Assembly (NCBI GenBank): GCA_934162655.1
Contig: CAKPJL010000004.1
Location: forward strand, 1-64,000
Reading direction: 5' to 3'
DNA length: 64,000 nt
Source: an uncultured Clostridia bacterium
GTDB taxonomy: Bacteria; Bacillota; Clostridia; TANB77; CAG-465
Shown: positions 1 through 8,924 of the stretch, in pieces
Layout of the letters: each line of letters opens with the position of its first letter
How positions within the stretch are numbered: position 1 is the stretch's first letter
Program-made: the position numbers and the translations under genes
Notes under the pieces: model-generated
The model's input: the letters and a program-made list of their open reading frames with translations, nothing else
Told to the model about the DNA's origin: nothing
Databases searched by the model: none

Positions 1-272
1 ATGCAGAGCTTGCTATTGATGTTATTTCTCCAACAAAATTTACGGTAGCTATTGTTGTTTTTGAATAACTAAATATACCACTTGGTTCATAGCCATAAAT
101 ATTTGATACCATATAATTTGGTACAGTTATTTCTTCTATTTTACTACATCTATAAAATGGTGAAGATGAACCATTGCTTATTGACGCTAGGGTTGTTGGT
201 AAATATACTTTCTTTAACTTTGTACTATCTCTAAATGCACCACTTCTTATTTCTTTTACTCCTTCTGGAATT
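1..272. repeat. Direct repeat copy A (519 bp period) inside the LRR gene
   Basis: Bases 1-272 match 520-791 with only scattered substitutions, offset 519 bp, which is exactly 173 codons, so the frame is kept. Copy A may continue beyond the left edge. It encodes LRR units plus a non-LRR linker (KIEEITVPNYMVSN). Confidence 0.9.
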
Positions 273-1552
273 GTTATGCTAGTTATTAAACTTAAATTTC
301 CAAATGCGTAAGCATCGATTGTCTTTAATTTCCCCTTACTTAAAAATTCTACTTCAGTTATTTTTGAACAATTATAAAAAGCATTTTGTCCCACTTTTGT
401 GACATTTTCTGGTATTGTAAGTTTCCCAGAAAGTGAGGTACAACAATAAAACGCATAATCTCCTATTGATGTTACATTACTTGGTATTGTTATACTTTTT
501 AATGCTGTAAATCCATTAAATGCAGAGCTTGCTATTGATGTTATTTCTCCAACAAAATTTACGGTAGCTATTGTTGTTTTTGAATAACTAAATATATCAC
601 TTGGTTTATAGCCATAAGTATTTGATACCATATAATTTGGTACAGTTATTTCTTCTATTTTATTACATCTATAAAATGGTGTATCTGAGCCATTGCTTAT
701 TGACGCTAGGGTTGTTGGTAAATATACTTTCTTTAACTCCGTACAATAACCAAACGCACAACTTCCTATTTCTTTTACTCCTTCTGGAATTACAACAGTT
801 GTAAAGTTTGAATTTTGATAAAATGCATAAGATTCAATTTTCGTTATAGTTTTTCCATTTGGGTCTATTGTTGGAAATTTTATCTCAGTTGGTATTTCAC
901 CATTATATTCTGGATTAAATCCTTTGATTGACACAGTACCATCTGAAAGATTAGTATAAGTAAACATATTTGCATCTGCAACAGGAACTGTATCATAAAT
1001 ACTTGGTTCTTTTTCCCACTCACCTATTTTTGCAACAAATCTATCTAAAACTTCATTTTCTATTTGCTTACCTTCTGGTGGGTTGCCAATTATCCATGCT
1101 GGAATTATGGCATCTTCATTATATACAAGGTAAACTTGCCCTTTGTTAGATATATACCATAAACATCCTTTGGAAGGTGTTTTTGGTATTTCTATCCCAT
1201 TAGATTTACATATTTGTTCATCTAATTTATATACATGTATTTCTTCATTATTTTTATTTATTACTGCTTCTACTATATTTCCTTCGTCTTTTTGAACAAG
1301 TCTATATGAATCATCAAAAACTCCAAGTAATATTTTTTCTTTATCAAATTCTAAATCTACATTTGATGTAATAAGCTTAGATAAATAAAGATCTACACCT
1401 GCTTGTAGATTATTATAATTAGATGCAAGAGAAGCTAACTTTGCACTGTTTATTGTTTCTCCATTAACTAAAGTCAATATTACCGCTGCTGATAAGATTA
1501 TAATAACTACGATAGTTATTATTAGTGTTATCAAGCTTATTCCTTTTTTCAT
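1..1552 (-). CDS. BspA-like leucine-rich-repeat surface protein, prepilin-like N-terminus (partial, 3' end off window)
   Basis: Open for 517 codons from an ATG at 1552 to the window edge, with AGGGGG as ribosome site about 8 nt upstream. Residues 1-30 form a prepilin-like start (MKKGISLITLIIT, then a hydrophobic stretch ending LSAAVILTLVNGE), seen in many exported Clostridia proteins. Residues to about 200 hold no domain I recognise. From about residue 235 the protein is built of LRR_5/BspA-type units (IPEGVKEIGSCAFGYC; IPSNVTSIGDYAFYCC). A block of 173 residues is repeated almost unchanged. BspA proteins are cell-surface adhesins in other bacteria; adhesion or display here is inference. Whether the N-terminus is processed by a prepilin peptidase or acts as a signal anchor cannot be told. 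Confidence 0.8.
   Translation of the reverse strand, partial: MKKGISLITLIITIVVIIILSAAVILTLVNGETINSAKLASLASNYNNLQAGVDLYLSKLITSNVDLEFDKEKILLGVFDDSYRLVQKDEGNIVEAVINKNNEEIHVYKLDEQICKSNGIEIPKTPSKGCLWYISNKGQVYLVYNEDAIIPAWIIGNPPEGKQIENEVLDRFVAKIGEWEKEPSIYDTVPVADANMFTYTNLSDGTVSIKGFNPEYNGEIPTEIKFPTIDPNGKTITKIESYAFYQNSNFTTVVIPEGVKEIGSCAFGYCTELKKVYLPTTLASISNGSDTPFYRCNKIEEITVPNYMVSNTYGYKPSDIFSYSKTTIATVNFVGEITSIASSAFNGFTALKSITIPSNVTSIGDYAFYCCTSLSGKLTIPENVTKVGQNAFYNCSKITEVEFLSKGKLKTIDAYAFGNLSLITSITIPEGVKEIRSGAFRDSTKLKKVYLPTTLASISNGSSSPFYRCSKIEEITVPNYMVSNIYGYEPSGIFSYSKTTIATVNFVGEITSIASSA
520..791. repeat. Direct repeat copy B inside the LRR gene
   Basis: Second copy of the 1-272 block, in the same frame. 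Differences cluster around the last LRR unit, as expected of a recently duplicated coding module. Confidence 0.9.
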
Positions 1553-1641
1553 TTGTTTTATCCCCCTAAAATATTACACTTCTCACAAAAAATATATAAT
1601 TATATTTAAATATTAACATAATTTTTAAAAATATACAAGCT

Positions 1642-2553
1642 TTATTTCTTTATATTTCTTATTATTTCATCTTTTGTTATGCCAAACATTTTATATAAAT
1701 CCTCTACTCTACCAGATTTTCCAAAGCTATCTTTAACTCCAAGTTTTATTAGTTTTTTAGGGTAATTTTCACATAATACTCCCTCAATTATACTTCCTAT
1801 TCCTCCAATTGTACTATGGTCTTCAATTGAAATAAGCTTATTTGTTTCCTTAGCACATCTTATTATTTCTTTACTATCAACAGGTTTTATTGAATAAAGG
1901 TCAACTACTCTTGCATAAATATTATCTTTTTCTAATTCTTTTTTTGCATCTAGTGCAATAGAAAGAGTAGAACCACATGCAAATATTGTGACATCTTTTC
2001 CATTTCCAAATGTATTAGAACCACCAATTTTAAATATATCTTTTGTTGAATATACATCTATCATATCTTGTCTTCCAAGTCTTACATATTTTGGCCCATT
2101 TATTTTTAAGCACTCTTCTAGAACTTTTTTTGTAGATATATCATCTGCTGGGCAAAATATCTTCATATTAGGTAAAACATTCATTAACGCTATATCCTCT
2201 AACATTTGATGTGTTGCACCGTCTTCTCCTACGCCTAAACCTGAATGTGTCGCACATAAATTAATATTTATATTAGAGTAACATACAGTATTTCTAATTT
2301 GTTCATATGCTCTCCCACATAGAAACATTGCAAATGATGAAGCAAATACTTTTTTACCAGTCAGTGCCATTCCTGACGCCATTCCAATAAGATCCTGTTC
2401 TGCAATTCCTACATCTATATGTCTTAGAGGATACAACTTTTTAAACATTTTTGTTTGAGTCGCTTCTGCAAGATCTGCATCAAATACAACTACATCTGTG
2501 TCACTACCAATATTTTCCAAAAATTCTCCATAAGCTTTTCTAGTTGATTTCAT
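1642..2553 (-). CDS. Transketolase, C-terminal subunit
   Basis: A 303-aa protein matching the pyrimidine-binding and C-terminal domains of transketolase. The catalytic Glu of the thiamin diphosphate site is in GIAEQ (Glu52), followed by the typical SGMALTGKKVFASSFAMF stretch. It needs the N-terminal half, which is encoded 10 bp upstream at 2564-3364, to form an active enzyme that moves two-carbon units in the non-oxidative pentose phosphate pathway. Split transketolases are common in Clostridia and archaea. Last gene of the rnc-to-tkt run; I see no clear hairpin terminator after it. A DXS-like enzyme is the main alternative for this family, less likely given the partner's length. Confidence 0.88.
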   Translation of the reverse strand: MKSTRKAYGEFLENIGSDTDVVVFDADLAEATQTKMFKKLYPLRHIDVGIAEQDLIGMASGMALTGKKVFASSFAMFLCGRAYEQIRNTVCYSNININLCATHSGLGVGEDGATHQMLEDIALMNVLPNMKIFCPADDISTKKVLEECLKINGPKYVRLGRQDMIDVYSTKDIFKIGGSNTFGNGKDVTIFACGSTLSIALDAKKELEKDNIYARVVDLYSIKPVDSKEIIRCAKETNKLISIEDHSTIGGIGSIIEGVLCENYPKKLIKLGVKDSFGKSGRVEDLYKMFGITKDEIIRNIKK

Positions 2554-2563
2554 ATTATTCCCC

Positions 2564-3364
2564 CTATTCTAATTCTTTTAGGGCACTATCAAGTTCACAA
2601 CTATTTGGTGCTTTTCCATGCCAAGATACTTGGTTTTCCATAAAAGATACTCCTTTTCCTTTAATTGTTTTTGCAATTATACATATAGGTCTTTCTTGTT
2701 TTTTTGATTCTTTTATGGTCTTTATAATTTCTTCTATATTATGTCCATCTATTACTTTTGTAAAAAATCCAAAGGATTTGCACTTTTGCTCTATATTGCC
2801 AAGATTTTTTACAAAATCTACTGTACCATCTATTTGGAGATTATTGTTATCTACTATCATAATAAGGTTGTTTAACTTATATTTACTAGCTGACATCATC
2901 GCTTCCCAAATTTGTCCTTCTTCTAATTCACCATCTCCACATAAACAATAAACATAGCCATCATCGTCATACAACTTTTTTGAAAGTGCCATTCCTGAAG
3001 CTATTGACAGACCTTGTCCAAGTGAGCCTGAGGATACATCAACACCATTTATTTTATTTGATGGATGTCCCTCTAACTTAGAAGATATTTTTCTAAGTGT
3101 TTTTAAATCTTCTTTTTTTATATAACCTTTTTTGGAAAGAACTGCATAATATGCTGGTGCTGCATGACCCTTTGATAAAATGAATTTATCTATTCTTCTA
3201 CCTTTTTTGTCCTCTTCTAAATTCATTATATTAAAATATAAACAAACTAAAATTTCTACGCATGAAAGACTTCCACCAACATGCCCAGATCCAGCAGAGC
3301 TTACCATCTCTAAAATATCTTTTCTTATCTGTTTACATATTTTTTCTAGTTCTTTTGTTTTCAT
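2564..3364 (-). CDS. Transketolase, N-terminal subunit
   Basis: A 266-aa protein covering the ThDP pyrophosphate-binding domain: SAGSGHVGGS at residues 23-32 and the ThDP/Mg motif GDGELEEG (143-150) ending in NNN (173-175). SKGHAAPAYY (64-73) is typical of the family. Followed after 10 bp by the C-terminal subunit, so the two halves are co-translated. Preceded by yitT with a 9 bp gap. The length fits split transketolase subunits (about 270 aa). Confidence 0.9.
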   Translation of the reverse strand: MKTKELEKICKQIRKDILEMVSSAGSGHVGGSLSCVEILVCLYFNIMNLEEDKKGRRIDKFILSKGHAAPAYYAVLSKKGYIKKEDLKTLRKISSKLEGHPSNKINGVDVSSGSLGQGLSIASGMALSKKLYDDDGYVYCLCGDGELEEGQIWEAMMSASKYKLNNLIMIVDNNNLQIDGTVDFVKNLGNIEQKCKSFGFFTKVIDGHNIEEIIKTIKESKKQERPICIIAKTIKGKGVSFMENQVSWHGKAPNSCELDSALKELE

Positions 3365-3373
3365 ATTATCCCC

Positions 3374-4279
3374 CTAAATAGTTTTAAATCCTTTACCTAA
3401 CACTTCATTGTTAGTTGCTATATACATAAGTGCCTCTTTATCATTATTTTTAAGTATTTTTTTTATTTTTGCAACTTGTGGCCTTGTTATAACGCATGTA
3501 AGTACCGTATATTCTTCTTTTGTTCTAGCACCAATACTTTTTGTCATAGTCACTCCTCTTTTTAAATCATATAGTATTTCTTCTGCAATTTCATTAGGTT
3601 TTTTAGTAATTATAGTGACTACACGCGTATAATAAGTTCCTTCAAACACAATGTCTACTACTTTTGAAGATATAAAAGTGGCAATTAATGAATATAAACC
3701 AACATTTACATTTTTAAATACGATTACAACAGCAGATATTATCAAAAATTCTATTATAAGTAAAACTTGACTTAGACTTTGCACAGGAAAAGATTTATAT
3801 ATAATTTGTGCAAGTAAATCAGATCCGCCTGTGCTTGCACCAGCTTTAAAAACAATAGAAAGTCCCGCACCAATTATAAGTCCTCCAAAAAGGCAAGAAG
3901 TAAACAAATCTGATACATTATTCATCTCTATAATACCTTTATACGTAAATATATCTAAAAATAGTGATAACAGCAATGTTGCAAATATAGTTTTAATACT
4001 TGACTTTATACCAAGCTTTATAATAGATATAACAAATAAAGGTACATTTAAACCAAGCACAGTAATACCCATAGAAATTCCTAGCTTATAATATAATATT
4101 GTAGCAATACCTGATACTCCACCAGTAGTAAGTTTGAGCGGTAATAAAAATAAATTTATTCCAAGACTTACTAAAAAGGTTCCAAATACTATCATTATAA
4201 TATCTGATATAACTTCTAATATATCTACTTTGTGTTTTTTTCCAACTATTATTTTTTTATTCTTTAATACATTTTCCAT
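3374..4279 (-). CDS. YitT family membrane protein (DUF161/DUF2179)
   Basis: A 301-aa protein with about five or six hydrophobic segments between residues 20 and 210 and a soluble C-terminal DUF2179 domain (from about 215; RGVTMTKSIGARTKEEYTVL). Members sit in the membrane of Firmicutes; the transported substrate is not established, so no substrate is given. It lies between the glycosyltransferase pair (38 bp gap) and the transketolase genes (9 bp), consistent with one transcript. Identification rests on overall pattern and the C-terminal domain. Confidence 0.85.
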   Translation of the reverse strand: MENVLKNKKIIVGKKHKVDILEVISDIIMIVFGTFLVSLGINLFLLPLKLTTGGVSGIATILYYKLGISMGITVLGLNVPLFVISIIKLGIKSSIKTIFATLLLSLFLDIFTYKGIIEMNNVSDLFTSCLFGGLIIGAGLSIVFKAGASTGGSDLLAQIIYKSFPVQSLSQVLLIIEFLIISAVVIVFKNVNVGLYSLIATFISSKVVDIVFEGTYYTRVVTIITKKPNEIAEEILYDLKRGVTMTKSIGARTKEEYTVLTCVITRPQVAKIKKILKNNDKEALMYIATNNEVLGKGFKTI

Positions 4280-4317
4280 ACACTTATTATGTGTATTTTT
4301 ATGTTTTTAATAATATT

Positions 4318-4779
4318 TTAGATTTCTTTTCTTAATATATCTAAATACGATTCATCCCTTTGATATTTTTTTAATTCTTTTTTGAATGCTTCATCTATCT
4401 TATCATCTAAATTATCTTTATCATAGCATGTAATAATATACCCTTCTTTTTCTAGTGCCTCACAGATTTCTAATTGATGATCATTTACATGTTCTTTGTA
4501 TTTTTTATATCTAGGACAAGCTATTACTTTTTTGCCTTTTAACAAAGCTTCAAATATCGTTCCAACACCAGCATGACATATCACAAGTTCAGCACTACTT
4601 ATTAACTCTTCCATTTGGTTACCATCTATAAAATCAAAAATTTTCATCTTTTTACTTTCATATTTAGTATATCCAGCTTGTGCAATTATTTCTTTTTTAC
4701 TTAATTTATTTGATTTTTCTACCATTTCAAAGAGTCTTGTAAACTGTTGCCTTTGAGTTCCAACACTTACTAACACCAT
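4318..4779 (-). CDS. Alg13/PssE-like glycosyltransferase subunit
   Basis: A 153-aa protein resembling the C-terminal half of GT28 enzymes: N-terminal VSVGTQRQQFTRL, then the nucleotide-sugar-binding region VICHAGVGTIFEALLKGKKVIACPR, with Gly-rich loop and the acidic residue expected there (HAGxGT..E). In bacteria such as streptococci, PssE-type subunits work with a PssD-type partner to add the second sugar to a lipid-linked exopolysaccharide unit. The partner's gene ends on the base where this one starts (1 nt overlap), so coupling is tight. No other polysaccharide genes are adjacent, so the glycan is unknown. Confidence 0.85.
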   Translation of the reverse strand: MVLVSVGTQRQQFTRLFEMVEKSNKLSKKEIIAQAGYTKYESKKMKIFDFIDGNQMEELISSAELVICHAGVGTIFEALLKGKKVIACPRYKKYKEHVNDHQLEICEALEKEGYIITCYDKDNLDDKIDEAFKKELKKYQRDESYLDILRKEI

Positions 4780-5243
4780 TACATTAACCTCCCTAAATAC
4801 TTAGCTTTAGGATATTTTTGTGCAAGTTCTCTCCATTGAACATAAAATATATCCGCTTTTTTATAAATGTTTTTTCCAGTCATAGAAAGCGATTTAGACT
4901 TTGCAAGTGACTCAATATATATAATTTTTGCACCAAACATTTTGGCAATATAGCACATTATTCCACCAGTATGGGCACCTGTTGATACAACTGTGTCTGG
5001 TTTAAATTTTCTAACTATTGAAATACATCTAATAACATTTATAATAAATACAAATATATATTTAAAAAAATAATGTCTTGAACCATATTTTAAAAATTCT
5101 ACATTATAATTTTTAATTAAGTCTTTAGTTGATTTTGTTTCTTCTGTAACTAATAAATAATCATATTCATTAAATAGTTTTTTAAGACACATAAGTTCAG
5201 CCAGATGTCCTCCCGAACTAGACACAAATATAACTTTTTTCAC
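4779..5243 (-). CDS. Alg14/PssD-like glycosyltransferase membrane subunit
   Basis: A 154-aa protein starting MKKVIFVSSSGGHLAEL, the family signature, with a hydrophobic segment near residues 60-75 that would hold it in the membrane, and STGAHTGGIMCYIAKMFG around residue 90. It recruits the catalytic Alg13-like partner (next gene) to the membrane in homologous systems. Overlaps the upstream radical SAM gene by one base and the downstream partner by one base. The acceptor lipid and sugar are not readable from sequence. Confidence 0.85.
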   Translation of the reverse strand: MKKVIFVSSSGGHLAELMCLKKLFNEYDYLLVTEETKSTKDLIKNYNVEFLKYGSRHYFFKYIFVFIINVIRCISIVRKFKPDTVVSTGAHTGGIMCYIAKMFGAKIIYIESLAKSKSLSMTGKNIYKKADIFYVQWRELAQKYPKAKYLGRLM

Positions 5244-6340
5244 TATATTTCACTTACTCCTATTTTAATATTATACTTATTTTTAAAATAATCTTTATTT
5301 ATTTTTTTGGGCCCAATCACAATAGATACAAATTTTTTAGGGATTTGGAATATTATTTCTTCTTTACTTTCTAGTTTTTTTGAAATTATAATTTTCTCCA
5401 TTTCTTCTTTTGCAATTTCTGCCATTACATACTCTGCAAAATTATCACAAACAGGTCCATAAATGTGAGAACTTTTTGATGTTATTTCGTCTGTTGATTG
5501 GAGTCCAAGTCTTATAATTTTAATATTTGTTGTCTGACAAAGTTTAACAATTTCTACTACCCTACTTACTGCTTCTTCAATACTTAACGCTTTATATATT
5601 CCTTTTTTATACATTTCATATAATTCACTATCTTCTAATACATATACCGGATATATCCTAAGTTCTTTTGGAGACATTTTTATTACTGATTCCATAGTTT
5701 GTTTTTCTGATATTAATGTACTTTTTGGGAGTCCTACCATAATTTGATGTCCTAAATTAAATCCCCAAATTTTTATAAGTTTTGAAGCTCTTATCGTATC
5801 AGTATTTAAATGACCTCTTTTAGCAGCTTGCAAGACCATATTATCCATTGATTGTACCCCAAGCTCAATTGTTGTAACTCCATACTTTTTTAAAGTGTTT
5901 AATATAAGAGGTTTTATATAATCTGGTCTCGTAGAAATTCTTATACCACTTACTTTTTTTAACTCAATATATTTATGTGCAACTTTTAAATAATCTATTT
6001 GATCATTTATATTAAGTCCCGTAAAGCTTCCTCCAAAAAAAGCTACCTCAACACTTGCATCATCTTTTTTATCTTTTATATATTCTAAATGTTTTTGTAT
6101 AATTTCTTCTACTTCTTCACATGTTGGAGTAACTACTACGCCACTAATCTTTCTTTGATTACAAAAGACACATTCATTTCTACATCCCTTATGTGGTATA
6201 AATACCGGAATAGTATAATGTTTTTCTTTTTCAAAATTTTTTAGTCTATCATGCAAATCAAGTTCTAACTTAATTCCATGCTTTTGTATCAAGTGCATTT
6301 TTTGCGGCATGTTGTTCAGCTTGTTTTTTACTTTTACCAT
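5243..6340 (-). CDS. Elp3-like radical SAM protein without acetyltransferase domain
   Basis: About 365 aa. The cluster motif CxxxCxxC is in KGCRNECVFCNQ near residues 53-60, and the QRKISG context is that of the Elp3/COG1243 group. It lacks the C-terminal GNAT half of true Elp3 (usually 500+ aa), as in the short Firmicute relatives commonly found next to rnc. Start choice: an ATG at 6340 has AGGTGA 5 nt upstream, inside rnc; a GTG at 6349 lies within that site. The gene therefore overlaps rnc by about 70 bp. A role in tRNA modification is suggested by family only; the reaction is unproven. Confidence 0.75.
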   Translation of the reverse strand: MVKVKNKLNNMPQKMHLIQKHGIKLELDLHDRLKNFEKEKHYTIPVFIPHKGCRNECVFCNQRKISGVVVTPTCEEVEEIIQKHLEYIKDKKDDASVEVAFFGGSFTGLNINDQIDYLKVAHKYIELKKVSGIRISTRPDYIKPLILNTLKKYGVTTIELGVQSMDNMVLQAAKRGHLNTDTIRASKLIKIWGFNLGHQIMVGLPKSTLISEKQTMESVIKMSPKELRIYPVYVLEDSELYEMYKKGIYKALSIEEAVSRVVEIVKLCQTTNIKIIRLGLQSTDEITSKSSHIYGPVCDNFAEYVMAEIAKEEMEKIIISKKLESKEEIIFQIPKKFVSIVIGPKKINKDYFKNKYNIKIGVSEI

Positions 6341-6971
6341 TACCCTCACCTATCTTTTTATCATTGAAATACAAGTCAACTAAAAATGTCTTGTCGTGTT
6401 CTGGGCCAGACTCTGATATAAGCTTGTATTCAATTTTTACAGTGCCATTTTTTTGCAATTCCTCTTGAAGCGTAGTTTTATAATCTTTATTAAAGTCTTT
6501 CCCTGCTAAAACCTCTTTAATTTCTTTATCTAAAAGTCTTAAAATAGTTTGATTTGCTATTTCATATCCACCATCTAAATATATTGCTCCCATTATTGCC
6601 TCAAAAGCATCTGCTATTATTGCATCCTTGTATCTACCGTCACTTGACATTTCACATTTACCAAGTCTTATAAATTCATGTGCACCAATTTCTCTCATTG
6701 CCCTTGCAAGAGAAGCTTCGCATACTATCTTTGCTCTTAATTTACTCATTTCACCTTCAGAGAAATGTTTTTCATCTTTATATAATAAATCAGATATTGA
6801 GTGTTCTAATATAGCATCTCCTAAAAATTCAATTCTTTCATTATACTCAACTCTTGCCTCTTTTGTATATTCGTAAGCATATGATTTATGAGTAAGTGCA
6901 GTCTTTAAAAGATTTATATCTAAAAACATATACTGTAATTTTGTCTGTAAGATCAATAGGATATTATCCAC
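6270..6971 (-). CDS. rnc: Ribonuclease III
   Basis: 233 aa: catalytic RNase III domain with EFLGDAILE (the acidic signature) and a second metal-site Glu/Asp set (ADAFEAIMGAIYLDGG), then a double-stranded RNA-binding domain at the end (KKIGEGNGKSKKQAEQHAAKNAL). It cuts double-stranded RNA in rRNA and mRNA maturation. The start is taken as GTG at 6971 because AGAGG lies 8 nt upstream; the GTG at 6980 overlaps that ribosome site. Smc and ftsY, often found downstream in Firmicutes, are absent here. Confidence 0.93.
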   Translation of the reverse strand: MDNILLILQTKLQYMFLDINLLKTALTHKSYAYEYTKEARVEYNERIEFLGDAILEHSISDLLYKDEKHFSEGEMSKLRAKIVCEASLARAMREIGAHEFIRLGKCEMSSDGRYKDAIIADAFEAIMGAIYLDGGYEIANQTILRLLDKEIKEVLAGKDFNKDYKTTLQEELQKNGTVKIEYKLISESGPEHDKTFLVDLYFNDKKIGEGNGKSKKQAEQHAAKNALDTKAWN

Positions 6972-7030
6972 AAAACTCACCTCTATTTTATTATATATTT
7001 AATATTTATAAATTTCAAGAAAATAAAAAT

Positions 7031-7056
7031 AAAAAGTGCTTATTTTAGCACTTTTT
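7031..7056 (-). terminator. Rho-independent terminator of the second ACP gene
   Basis: AAAAGTGCT and AGCACTTTT (read on the minus strand) form a 9-bp stem around a 6-nt loop, followed by a T-rich run. The ACP stop codon lies inside the stem, so the ACP message ends here and rnc needs its own promoter. Confidence 0.85.
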
Positions 7057-7287
7057 ATATGATCTCTCATTAATTAATTTTATAATATCTTCTACTGTAT
7101 TTATATGTACATTTTCATCATCTACTTCTATGTCAAATTCTTCACTTATATAAACTATCATCGACATAATATCAATCGAATCAGCACCTAGATCTTCTAC
7201 AAGTCTATCTCCTAAGTTTATATTTTTTTCATCTATTTCTAAAATTTGAGATATAATATTAATTATATCTTTATTATTTAAACTCAT
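7045..7287 (-). CDS. Acyl carrier protein paralogue
   Basis: 80 aa with the phosphopantetheine site in EDLGADSIDIM (Ser37). Acidic and all-helical pattern as in ACPs. It differs from its neighbour acpP in most positions (DRLVEDLGADSID against TTFIDDLGADSLD), so it is an old paralogue, not a fresh copy. It could serve fatty acid synthesis or a dedicated pathway; nothing adjacent decides this. A spacing of 130 bp with a terminator separates it from acpP. Confidence 0.88.
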   Translation of the reverse strand: MSLNNKDIINIISQILEIDEKNINLGDRLVEDLGADSIDIMSMIVYISEEFDIEVDDENVHINTVEDIIKLINERSYKKC

Positions 7288-7380
7288 ATTATACTTCCTC
7301 CATAATATTTATCATTGGTTCTTACATAAAGTATAATTATATTATACCACTTTTACATAATTTTTTCAATATTTATAAAA

Positions 7381-7415
7381 AAGCCTAAAATGTAACAAAT
7401 ACATTTCAGGTTTTC
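7381..7415 (-). terminator. Terminator after acpP
   Basis: On the minus strand CCTGAAATGTA and TACATTTTAGG pair over 11 positions (one G-U) with a 5-nt loop, followed by CTTTTTTAT. Confidence 0.8.
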
Positions 7416-7419
7416 TTTA

Positions 7420-7656
7420 TTATTGATTATTTTTTATATATTCAACTGCATCTCCAACAGAAGATATTTTTTCAGCTTCTGCCTCTGGTATTTCCATATC
7501 AAATTCTTCTTCAAGTGCCATTATAAGTTCAACAATGTCTAATGAATCTGCACCTAAATCATCAATAAATGTAGTTTCCATTGTTATAGTATCTATATCA
7601 TCTATTCCCAATTGTTCACCTATTACTTCTTTTACTCTTTCAAATATTGCTTCCAT
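7420..7656 (-). CDS. acpP: Acyl carrier protein
   Basis: 78 aa, the usual ACP length, with the 4'-phosphopantetheine attachment Ser38 in DDLGADSLDIVEL, the near-invariant motif. Carries growing acyl chains as thioesters in fatty acid synthesis. AGGAGGTGC lies 6-8 nt before the ATG. Its position just upstream of the second ACP and rnc resembles the acpP-rnc order of many Firmicutes. Confidence 0.93.
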   Translation of the reverse strand: MEAIFERVKEVIGEQLGIDDIDTITMETTFIDDLGADSLDIVELIMALEEEFDMEIPEAEAEKISSVGDAVEYIKNNQ

Positions 7657-7764
7657 ATTAGCACCTCCTAATTTAATACTATTATCTTATATTTATTCTT
7701 TATTGTCAATAGTATTCATATTATTTTCATAATTTTAAGAAATTTATATATATATTTTTTCGTT

Positions 7765-7800
7765 ATAAAAGCAGAGAAAATTAATTTCTCTGCCTTTATG
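7765..7800 (-). terminator. Terminator downstream of the spore photoproduct lyase gene
   Basis: GCAGAGAAA (7772-7780) and TTTCTCTGC (7786-7794) form a 9-bp stem with a 5-nt loop; on the minus strand it is followed by TTTTAT. About 125 bp after the splB stop. Confidence 0.75.
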
Positions 7801-7925
7801 AATCAACCGAACAATTAGTGATATTTATACATAGCGTCTTTGCAAAAATTTTTGTCTGCTACATATTCTATATTTCCACCTTGTAGAATCTTTTTTTGTT
7901 ACTATACTTACATTAAAATCTAGAT

Positions 7926-8924
7926 TTATACTATATATTTTATCTCATTTTTATTAAAATACTTTTTTAGCATAGATAATATGTATTTTTTGGCTGGAAT
8001 TAACACATCATCCTTATAAGCGTATTTATATCTTCCTCTAGCCTTCATTTTATCTTTATCATATAAATCTATTGCATCTTTAAAAGCTTCCTTATTTATC
8101 CTATCATGTACATAGCTATAAGTCATAAATATTATTTCAAAAAATACACTCTCTTTGGCCTTACTACTCAGATTATCCCTTAAATACAAAATAAGTTCTT
8201 TATACATTTTTCTATAATCCTTTATGAGAATAACTGGTGCAATTATTATACCAACTCTATATCCAGCATCTACCAGTTTATTTACAGCTTCAACTCTATT
8301 TTTAAGACTAGCAGTTAAAAATTCAACATTTTTTATTATATACTCTGGATTTACGCTCATTCTTACTATTACTCTACCATTATGGCTTAATTTAAGTAGA
8401 CTATCCACATTTGAAAATTTAGTTGGAAATGTTATATATCCCTTATTTATCTTTGCAAATTCTTCAATTGTCCACTCCAAGTTATGTGTTATCATATTTT
8501 CAAGCACAAGGTCACTATTAGAGCCTATTTCATATACTTCATCTTTTTCAGAATTAATTGCTTTTTTTATTAATTTGTTTAACATTTCTTCCCTATTTAC
8601 AAAAATTCTTAAATATGCACATTTATTGTAATGGCATACTAAATAGCAGTACATGCACATAGCAATGCAACCAGATGATGTGTAAGGCACTAAATAATCT
8701 GACACTTTATGATTTTCTACATATTTATGAGTTTTTCTAACGCCTAAAATAAGATATTTTTTTAATTTAGTAAAATCTTTATTTTCATGTTTTCTTAATT
8801 CTTCTATATTATTATGAGATTTTATTTCTATATGTGGAATATCCTTATACATTTCTAGTAACTTTTTTCCTTGTTCATATTTTAATACTTCTTTTTCATA
8901 ATATATTCTTTCAAATTTTAACAC
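7926..8924 (-). CDS. splB: Spore photoproduct lyase-like radical SAM protein
   Basis: 332 aa. The SAM-cluster motif CIAMCMYC sits in a SPL-type context (YTSSGCIAMCMYCYL), where true SPL has GCxGxCxYCYL. Further SPL-like blocks are VRMSVNPEYI and GYRVGIIIAPVI. The enzyme repairs the thymine spore photoproduct in germinating spores. The C-terminus KKYFNKNEIKYIV resembles the SPL end. Start: GTG at 8924 has GGTGG 5 nt upstream; TTG at 8936 overlaps that site. I found no convincing forespore sigma-G promoter. Presence of SASP in the window supports a spore role. Confidence 0.82.
   Translation of the reverse strand: MLKFERIYYEKEVLKYEQGKKLLEMYKDIPHIEIKSHNNIEELRKHENKDFTKLKKYLILGVRKTHKYVENHKVSDYLVPYTSSGCIAMCMYCYLVCHYNKCAYLRIFVNREEMLNKLIKKAINSEKDEVYEIGSNSDLVLENMITHNLEWTIEEFAKINKGYITFPTKFSNVDSLLKLSHNGRVIVRMSVNPEYIIKNVEFLTASLKNRVEAVNKLVDAGYRVGIIIAPVILIKDYRKMYKELILYLRDNLSSKAKESVFFEIIFMTYSYVHDRINKEAFKDAIDLYDKDKMKARGRYKYAYKDDVLIPAKKYILSMLKKYFNKNEIKYIV

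Noticed and set aside
601..804. Plus-strand reading frame opposite the LRR gene
   Set aside because: A by-product of the repeat-rich minus-strand gene; no ribosome site or family.
7800..7920. Possible relic coding sequence after splB (frame reading GNIEYVADKNFCKDAMYKYH)
   Set aside because: Only about 25 codons, without a start codon or ribosome site in frame, and no recognised family.
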